Assembly: GCF_003369915.1 (NCBI RefSeq)
Contig: NC_046673.1
Coordinates: forward strand, 19,645,718-19,709,717
DNA length: 64,000 nucleotides
Origin: Drosophila miranda
Lineage: Eukaryota; Arthropoda; Insecta; Diptera; Drosophilidae
Reading direction: 5' to 3'
Below the pieces are notes generated by a model. That model was not told the DNA's origin, searched no databases, and saw only the letters and a program-made list of their open reading frames with translations. This document shows, in pieces, positions 56,470-64,000 of the stretch (position 1 is its first letter; the number at the start of each line of letters is the position of its first letter). The position numbers and the translations under genes were made by a program.

Positions 56470-59400
56470 GATTTGCCCATGAGTCATGAATCGATCGATA
56501 GATCGATGGATCACTTGTGGAAAAGTGAATGGATTTTGAAAAGCGTATCAAGCTAGTTAGCGAGATGGTTAGGGGAAATAAGGCATAAGGCATGGTTCGG
56601 GAAGGAGAATGGCCATCGAATATTCGTGGAGTTCCTCTCTATTTCCCAAAAAGGAGTCAAAGTTACAATTCTAACAACTTCTGTTGCTGACTCTGTTACG
56701 AAACTCCCCGCACAATGTTAAACAACATTAGTTTGGCGATCAACCTTCGCGCCGCCAAAACGGTATAACACTTTGCGTACTAAATTCTTCTGGTGGGTGA
56801 ATTTGCTAAAGCCTTCGATCTCTGGTGTATGCATTTGCTAAGGGGTTCGGTCTCGGCTAAAAGTTAGTTCCTCAAATAAGCGTACGCCAGGTGGGGGCGT
56901 CAGCACTGTTACCGCCTTGGACTTAAGTTCGATTGGAGCAAAAAAATCGATAGCAGCCTAGCGTTTTAGTGCTGGCTAAGTTCGCATTGTTTAAAAAAAT
57001 TAAAACAAACATTTTACCCTTTTTTTAACAAACTATTTTTAATAAAACCATACATTTTTGACAACTGACAAATTTTGACAGTGGAAGAATTTGAATATCT
57101 TCACTTTACTTATCTTCACTTTCTTTTTCACTCTCTTTCTCTTCTTTCTACGACTTCAACTCATCTTTCTTCTTTTGTATCCATTCCATTTTTGATTCTA
57201 ATCCGATCTAGTGATAGAAAAAAGGTATGAAACCATGCCTTGCTTCACCTGGCGGCGTGTAATTCATAAATTTCCCCAGGCCTGACCCGATTCGACCGTA
57301 TCGTTATATCTTTCGATCTTTATATCTGCGTTCATTAATTTCTGCCACAATTATTATTTATATTTCGTTTTTTTTGTGGACCCGGCGATTGCGAAAAGGA
57401 TGCCGTGGGGTGAGGTTGGACGTGATTTTGATTATGCCACACACACGCATTGCAGCGCTTTAATTGCAGTTGCAGTTTCGATTGCAGTTTGATTCCTGTT
57501 CGATGGATTTCCTCCTTCGGCCCGGGCCGTGCTTCGTCTTGGGGACAGAGATGGAGATGGAGATGTTTTCACTTCCCCTCAAAATGGATCTTACCAGAGT
57601 CATTCCCCATGTCACACGCCCCACGCCCATTCGCCGCCATCGGGCGACTGATTCATGGTACTCTTTTCTGCCAATTTGCTGTGGCCCCAACTTTGAGCCT
57701 AATATCTTATGCAGACTCATAAATCTCAGACTCTACTCCTTCTTTCTGCCTCTCTGGTGCCTAGGACAGACTGAAAGAAGCAAATATGCTAGTATGTACA
57801 TATGTCTGTAAATATATGCATTTGTCAGCCATTGGTCATGGCCCATGGGAAGCGCACCAGGCACCGCGGTCCTCCCAAGCCCAAGGGGACAAGAGGAAAA
57901 CTTGTCGTTTCTGGAGCCAAAATGAAGAAAAACATCAAAACAGAGTAGAAAACTATCTTTTTAATGACAGGCCAAATGTGGAACGGGAATGGGAATGGGG
58001 TGGAATGGGGTTTTAGTGAGGAAGGGGTTGGCTTGGCTGCAAAGGAGGGGGAAATGGCAAAAAGACATTTGCGATTCGCGAGGCCTGGAGCAGGAAGTCG
58101 CGTCGACTCCAACATCGACATCGGCGACAACTGCGAAGAGTGCGTAATTGCTTTTTAAGCCTGATTTGAGGCACGCCCTGGCCTCACACACTCCCCACAC
58201 TCCGCATTCCGCGCGCTCCTCTCTGCCTGCCATTACACCGTCGTTACCGTTACCATTCCCACCCGACAGTGGAAAATGCCCCACTATTAGCGCCAAAAGC
58301 TGGGCTGATCAGAGCTTAGAGCTCAGAGCCGGCGGCGCCTTGGCGGAAGAGACTGACTTCGTCATGTCGCCGGCCAGGTATCTCAAAGACCAACATCGCC
58401 AGACACCAGACACCAGACCGCCCACATACCCGTACGAGTATGAGCTGGAGGTTGAGATACTCTCACACACAGAGGAAGGAAGATACATAGTTATTCAAGA
58501 GACAAAGAGGCAAAACCTGAAGAAAAGAAAATTTCTGGAAATGACAGGCTTAAAACTTCCACTCAAAAGGTACAAAGACACTATAGAAGACACTATATAT
58601 TAGCGGAGAAAAATAATTTACAGGCAAGCAAGAATCCAGTCAGATAAAACCGAAAGATACTTCAAAAGAGACATTATTTTTTGAGGCAGGAATAATCGGA
58701 ATTCCTAAGAATGTGTACCCAAGATAAGGAGAAGAAACGGAGTTCGTTTGAAAGGGCACAGGTAACGCCCGTTTTGGGTGTGGGTAGAATTTAGGGGGGC
58801 TAAATTAGGATGGAAATATTTACTCAGAAGGTAGGCAGAAGATTTGCTTGTAATGTACTCCCTATTTGGGAATCATCGGAAAGAAAGTTGAACAGTTTTT
58901 CCAATGAACAATGATTTGTATTGGGCGATTTGCTTGAGTTTAAAGTAGAGCTAGCTGAAATGGTATCTAGTCAGAGCAGAGTTTAATAAGGAGTTCTCAT
59001 AGCACCGCAACTAGTCCAATGCTAGTCCGATGCTCATCTAGAGTGTGTAATCAGCGTGAAAACTGCAAGCTGAGTATGATTTCGCGGCCCCAATTTGAAG
59101 ATAAAGATAAAGCAACCGCGGCCCCGGGCTAGCCGATTAATTACTCTTCTGCCCGCCCTTGTCGTGGGCCAATCAATTAGCTCGTCGCTGGCTCGTTGTG
59201 GCCATCGATTCGGGCCCAGATCTTGTGCAAAAGCTAGCCAACCTGGCAGGCCTGTTAGCTTGTCCCTTTTGGCGGTACTCAAGTGTTTGTCACGTTCGTC
59301 GGTCTTGCGTGTTGGTTTATGTGCCTGTCAAGACGCATCTCGCTTAGGGCACATTCATAGGGTCGGGGCGGGAACAGATCAGTGAATCGGTGAATCAGTG

Positions 59401-59935
59401 AGAGTGAGTGAGCAAAATTAAGCAGATTTTGGGGGGAATGGCGAAGACTGCCTGGGGCTTCATTGGGGATTAGGCAATGGTGATAGTTTGAGGCGAAACA
59501 GATGGTCTTGAGAAATGGAATGCGGACTTGGGAAACATTTGCCAGTCGAAGAATGAAATAGAACTTTAGAAGGAGAGCCCGACAACTAAAAAACGTATGT
59601 TATAAATGTACATTTGCAGAATAAGAGAATAGATGGAACCAGAGGCCGAGGAAGGATCTGGATATCAGGTACTATAAAAGACAGAGACACAGTCTGCAGA
59701 TGGGACATCACTCCATAATGCAACTACAAGGCAATTATTGTTTACAGTATTGTAGAATTTAATAATATAAATATAATAAAAAAGAATCAGATAACACACT
59801 AAAACATATGAAACTAAATATTTTGAAAATATTTTATTCTGCCTCAAAAATACATAATAATAGCCACCATTAAAAAGTACTCCAAAAAGAAGCATCCAAA
59901 GATTCGTAAAAAGAAAAAAAAAGAAAAAAAAATTG
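56470..59935. other. Non-coding DNA
   Basis: No supported gene. The block at 56.7-57.05 kb has an odd composition (GC-rich patches with AAAAAATCGATAG, then a long A/T run) and is discussed under findings. Open frames at 57.4-58.6 kb have no recognisable domain or splice context. Confidence 0.5.
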
Positions 59936-59938
59936 AAT
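59905..59938 (-). terminator. Pol III terminator of the tRNA-Gly gene
   Basis: Directly after the tRNA 3' end, the minus strand runs CATTCAATTTTTTTT, followed by further long T runs. A run of four or more Ts is the Pol III stop signal. Confidence 0.85.
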
Positions 59939-59939
59939 G

Positions 59940-60011
59940 TGCGTCGGCCGGGAATCGAACCCGGATCAACTGCTTGGAAGGCAACTATGCTGACCATTAC
60001 ACCACCGATGC
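59940..60011 (-). tRNA. tRNA-Gly (anticodon TCC)
   Basis: 72 bases with all four arms. The anticodon TCC (59978-59976) sits in the loop CTTCCAA. The A box TGGTGTAATGG (60004-59994) and B box GGTTCGATTCC (59961-59951) are both canonical for Pol III. The T stem CCGGG/CCCGG is perfect. From memory, the usual fly gene begins GCGTCGG; here it is GCATCGG while the 3' strand is still CCGACGC, leaving one A-C mismatch at pair 3-70. Two other differences from the usual gene are T to C in the D loop and C to T at the end of the variable loop. No intron. Probably functional, with slight doubt because of the stem mismatch. Confidence 0.93.
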
Positions 60012-60840
60012 CCCTTAGCCGCAACGGGAATTGTACCCTACTTAATGTCCCTGATCTGATTTCAGGAGGATTCGCCATAGAAAGCAAGTTCAATTCCTGG
60101 TGTAATTTTACATTTTGAATTTAGAATTTTTTTGTCAAATCAGGAATAATATTCATTTGGAAGCGATAAAAAAGGCACTTGGAATGATTCGTATGATATG
60201 GTGGTCAGATCTTAGCGATAGTCATATCCTATTCGATATACATATGTACATATATAAGATGTACTGTTAATGGCGTTTGAAATTCTTTCTCTGAGCACTG
60301 CATAAACACCTGATAAAAACCAAAACACACTTTGCTACTTGTAATAAATATAAATCTGTCTGTATAAATCGATAACGAATCTTTGAGGCTTGCCCTTCGG
60401 ACATTCGAAGTTAATCTTTGTTGTTTTCTCTTCTATTCCTCTTGGTTTTTCCCTTCTCTTTAACGTGTCTTCCTGGTTTCGTATCCTCCCTCTTCAGCCG
60501 TTGTCAACATCATAGTTTTCCCATAGCGGTTCTGTTTTTGCGGATACGTCACGTGCTGACCGCAGCAGATCAAAGCAGAGCAGCAATAACGGTAGCTGCC
60601 GCCGCAGCAGTAGCCGCACAAAACAGTTGTACAACATTTACCGGTTTATGGGGCACGAGAAGAAACAGACGCAGACGCAGACGTTGACGCAGAAGCTGAG
60701 GGGCTGCCACAGCTGATCGAGTGAGTGTGCCTCTGCCACTGCCTCTGCCTCTGCCCTCTGGCTCTGTCTCCGATGCCTGCCTCTTTTCCGTGCTTCATTC
60801 ATGAATGCAGCAAGCGGCAGTGGCTCTCTCGGTGGCAGTC
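60012..60840. other. Non-coding DNA between tRNA and the right-hand promoter
   Basis: Nothing coding is supported. AT-rich to about 60.4 kb, then increasingly CT/CAG-rich towards the promoter (CTCTGCCTCTGCC-type runs at 60.73 kb). Confidence 0.5.

Positions 60841-60843
<3 letters not shown>

Positions 60844-60871
<28 letters not shown>
60844..60871. repeat. (TC)14 GAGA-type tract upstream of a promoter
   Basis: Fourteen TC dinucleotides, with further CTCTCT at 60.88-60.90 kb. It lies 55-110 bp upstream of the inferred start, the usual place for GAGA-factor sites in fly promoters. Confidence 0.9.
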
Positions 60872-60874
<3 letters not shown>

Positions 60875-60921
60875 CTATATCTCTCTCTGCCGCGCTCTCC
60901 ACTGCCGCTGCCGCATTTGCC

Positions 60922-60987
60922 TTAAAAGCTTACGTCGGCGCCTGCGCGCCGTTCAGACCGCGTTCGAAGCGAGCGCTAGGCACACGT
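60922..60987 (+). promoter_or_regulatory. Inferred core promoter of the right-hand plus-strand gene
   Basis: TTAAAA (TATA-like) at 60922-60927 and an initiator TTCAGAC with its A at 60955, about 32 bp downstream. ACACGT at exactly +28 to +33 fits five of six positions of the downstream promoter element (RGWYGT-type). GAGA repeats lie just upstream and the surroundings are GC-rich. Confidence 0.55.
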
Positions 60988-61073
60988 CGCGATTTTAGCC
61001 GCCATCGTCCGTCGACCGATCGACGTTCGCTCGTTATCGCCGGCCCCCCGCCCAACAGCCCACCCCCCCTCTC
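60955..61073 (+). other. Inferred untranslated first exon
   Basis: GC-rich leader without an ATG, ending CCTCTC/GTAAGAG, a good donor. It would join the acceptor CATTCTACAG at 62836, just upstream of the coding start at 62875. The pairing is inferred from spacing and orientation only. Confidence 0.45.
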
Positions 61074-62836
61074 GTAAGAGCTTCTAACTTTGCGTGTGTA
61101 TGAGTGTTTGTGTGAGGAGCGCGGAAATGGGAAGCTGCAACAGCAGGCGACACTAACGTCCGCCGCGTCCTGCACGCGTTTCGAGTGCGATTGTTAGGCG
61201 CTTTGTTAGCGGTTTTTGGGCGCGAGGCGGTTTCGGCGCGATTTTAATGCGCTTAGAATCGGTTTGCAGTGCGATTTGAAAGCGTTTGCAGGTTGCATTT
61301 GCTCTGCTTTCCTCTTTCCCGTTCTTTGCTTGTTGTTATTGAATCATTTATTTATTTGTTTTTTTGTTGTTTTGTTTTGCTGGAGTGTTTCCCATTTGAA
61401 GTCGAATTCGTGATTACGCGCCATTTCCGCATTTCAGGAACTGCCCAAAAGAGAAAAAAGTGATCGAAAAATTATGACAAAATAATACAAAATCCGAAGA
61501 AGTGGAAAAAACAGCAGAAAAAACAACACCTAAAACAAAAAATAATTACTACAACGAGCACCACTCGAAACTATAACGAAATGCAAATTAATTACAGTAC
61601 AATTTAACAAATAACCGAATGGAATACTAATATTCCGTGTTGTTGCTGTTGTTGTTGTTGTATTCCAAGACCGAGTCCGAGTCGGTTTCGGATTCGGATT
61701 TGAATTGGATTTGATTTTGTGTGTGTTCCGCGCTAATAGTTTCCTGCACAGCGGCACTAACAATGGCAACGGCCATAACTAGAAAACTGGCCAAAATAAA
61801 ATTTGTTGCGAAAGTGCTGGCTGGCTGGCCGCCTGGCCGCCTGGCGTTGCATGTGGCAGCAGGGAGCAGCAGCGGTGGCAAGCAGCTGCTGCTGCAAGTC
61901 AACTTGCTGTGGTTGCTGCTTAACAAAATAAATTTTATTTGTATGACTTTTATGCGAAGCCGATAGGATGACAGCCACACGAGCATACTCGTACCTGCAG
62001 CGGCAATAGCAAACACAACAACAACAACAACAATAACGGGAACGACAACCAATGCAACCACTGCAACTACAACACAATGGCCAAAGGATTGTGGATACTA
62101 GAAACGTGGCTTGTGGCAACGAAGTGGGGGATACCCTAGCAATCGCTGAGCAAATCCTCCAAAGAGAAGTTTTTTATAAAAGAATAATGATACACATTTC
62201 CAAAAACTCCACTTCGATGGCAGCCCTTTCCAGTCTACAATTAGCAGATTCCAAGAATGAATTTTAAGTATATTTTCAATTAATATATTTCAATACATCG
62301 GAATTCTGAAAAGTACCAAGAGCTCAAAGAATATGCTAAGAATCTTTTAGTCGAGCATATCCAATTCAGAGAGTTCTTTCAGATTCCCAAGTCATATTCT
62401 TCTAATAGGGTTTCCATATCAAAGGTTCCATCTTAAAGTATTTATGTTGATGTACTTTTTAATTCATTTAAATGGAGAGAGGGCTCCGAATATTTGTATT
62501 GATAAATTCGTTCATACTCTCGGCTAGTTAGGGTATCCCCCCGATTTGTTGGAGTGCGTGACCCCACACATATACCCATATATGTACGCTGCTGGAGGTA
62601 CATGTATATGGGCTGCTGTGTGTGTCTGTGGCACGACTTGCTCTTGGACTCTGCAGCGCCAAATCCACTTGAATCGACGAAAGTGAAATTTCACTTTGCA
62701 GTTGTCTTTTGTTGCTGTTGCCGTTGCAGCTGCCCCTGCCACTTGGCTGCTGCAACTGTTGTCATTAATTTCGAACTTGCTTTTCGATCAGTTTGAAAAG
62801 TGAAGAGCCTAACCTTAACGAGCATTCATTCTACAG
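61074..62836 (+). other. Inferred first intron / non-coding
   Basis: Starts GTAAGAG and ends CTACAG. It contains CAACAA runs at about 62.0 kb; the open frames over it are repeat-driven (poly-Val, poly-Asn). An initiator-like GATCAGTTTG at 62786-62795 is a possible alternative start for the downstream coding exon. Confidence 0.4.
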
Positions 62837-62874
62837 CAGAATACAACCAAAAGCGACAGAGCGAAGCAGTTACA

Positions 62875-63142
62875 ATGATAGCCAAAACAAGGAGCAGATG
62901 CCCAAGGAGCAGCAGCAGCAGGCAGAGCACATCCATATCCCCAGCAACATCTTCATCTCCCATTAGCAGAAAATCATCAGGAATATCATCGTTCAAATCA
63001 CCATCAACAGCAACAGCAGCCACAAGATCGATTGCCACAAATCGATTGCTGGTCGGCGGCTGCCTGGTGCTCATTCTGCTGTCCCTGGCAACCCTGGTGA
63101 TGGGCAAGCCCCATCAGGAAGCGCCAGCTGCCACTCAAAATG
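62875..63142 (+). CDS. First coding exon of an unidentified secreted or type II membrane protein (partial)
   Basis: The ATG is in TTACAATG; the in-frame codons before it contain no other ATG. It codes MIAKTRSRCPRSSSSRQ and a Ser/Thr-rich, basic segment of about 57 residues. One hydrophobic stretch follows (LLVGGCLVLILLSLATLVMG), then KPHQEAPAATQNG. The donor is AATG/GTAAGT, phase 1, and later exons lie beyond the right edge. The long basic N-terminus followed by a single hydrophobic segment fits either an unusually long signal peptide cut near VMG-K or a type II anchor. I do not recognise the gene. Confidence 0.7.
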
Positions 63143-64000
63143 GTAAGTCCAATCATTTTGCCTCACCTTCTGCACCCCTGCATCTGCATCTGCGACTTAA
63201 TTAACGCGGTCTGCGAAAGTGAAACTCTCTTTCTCCATCTCCGTCTGCATCCCCCCAATCTCTATCACCGTCCGGTCCCGTCCCGACCCATTCCGACCCG
63301 TCTCTATTTATTTACCTTTCGCGCGGTCTCTCCGCTGATCTCTGAGCATTGTCTTCGGAACCGAGAATTATGGCGCATAAAGTCGTCAACCGTCGACTGA
63401 TGGTCGACCATCAGCGGCCAATGGCCAATGGCCAGTGTCAAGTTGAGCTCCGCTGCTGCCTGCTGGCTGCGACTGCTGGCTGCGGCTGCTGGCTTTGATT
63501 TGTGGCCCCGCTTTCACTTTGGCCAGGTTTCGTAGTAGCTGCTTCGATTTCGGAGGCAACTTGTTTCAGCCAAAGACTAATTCTATGAAATCAGAGATAA
63601 ATGGCTACAAAATCTGCTAAGGGAACCCGGTAGCTTTGCATGAAATGTATTTTAATTGAAGTACCACAATATCAGAACAGAATTTAACAGGTATAGAGAG
63701 TACTATATTCCACATTACGTAGCTCCTAAAGCCTTTTAAATTCTCCACGGAAAGGTCAAGGTATGTATTAGTACGGGTTCCTCATTATGGATAATGGATA
63801 TTAAAACATTTGTCAGCCAGTTACGTTCAATTAAATGCTCACATGCCCCACACTGCTGCAGTAGAGGCACAGAGGGGAAGGTGGCTGCACGCGCGGAGGG
63901 AAGGTGTTGAGCGAGAGGAAAACTACATAAACCTCGCCAAGACTTGCTAATTTGTCAGTAACACTCAAACTAACTATATAACAAAAGGGCGAAAGCAGAC
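63143..64000 (+). other. Intron of the right-hand gene (continues out of window)
   Basis: Begins GTAAGT at 63143. No second exon is recognisable before the window ends. It contains a GTCGAC/GGCCAATGGCC-rich patch at about 63.4 kb and a CTGGCTGCG run at about 63.46 kb. Confidence 0.5.

Noticed and set aside
59665..60093. 142-codon minus-strand open frame with an IPGRRT-type segment
   Set aside because: It is the translation of the tRNA-Gly gene and its poly-T terminator (poly-Phe).
1..64000. CRISPR arrays, bacterial operons, ribosome binding sites, phage or plasmid features
   Set aside because: The window is insect nuclear DNA with spliced genes; the direct repeats found are microsatellites or minisatellites without CRISPR spacing.

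Overview
The window looks like insect genomic DNA, most likely a Drosophila other than D. melanogaster. The obscura group is plausible but unproven. It covers part of the yellow-achaete region near the X tip. The two anchor genes are recognised directly from their proteins: achaete (bHLH proneural factor, 8.7-9.4 kb) and yellow (pigmentation, 22.1-27.3 kb). Both are on the minus strand, with yellow upstream of achaete as in D. melanogaster. scute would lie off the left edge. GT-AG introns, insect TATA/Inr promoters, a Pol III tRNA, microsatellites and DINE-1-like repeats all fit a fly genome. Most of the window is non-coding.

Layout from left to right. 1-8.5 kb is non-coding DNA on the scute side of achaete. 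achaete has a TATA box, an Inr, three upstream E-boxes and a possible Hairy site; a 13-bp inverted repeat lies at the end of its likely 3'UTR. 9.9-21.9 kb is the yellow-achaete intergenic region. It contains two adjacent Su(Hw)-type motifs and a CTCF-type motif at 20.65-20.72 kb, the position expected for the insulator known as 1A-2. yellow has two coding exons and a 3.55-kb intron, with a TATA box 31 bp upstream of an Inr.

Two intronless genes for small secreted peptides follow at 31.1 and 34.4 kb. They are divergent paralogues sharing a C-terminal (N/D)VADY...PWWF motif that I do not recognise. Next is a five-exon minus-strand gene (36.7-40.0 kb) for a 914-residue secreted Thr/Ser/Ala-rich protein with recurring R-N-R-F motifs. 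By position it may be the counterpart of D. melanogaster CG3777, which I could not verify. An alternative first exon for it lies at 44.9 kb.

45-60 kb is mostly non-coding with simple repeats, one clear DINE-1/mini-me element and several degraded relatives. A tRNA-Gly(TCC) gene on the minus strand sits at 59.9-60.0 kb. At the right edge a plus-strand gene begins, with a GAGA-flanked TATA/Inr promoter near 60.95 kb, a likely untranslated first exon, and a coding exon at 62.9-63.1 kb for a membrane or secreted protein that continues out of the window.

All splice sites, promoters and poly(A) signals were read by eye; no alignment or expression data were available.
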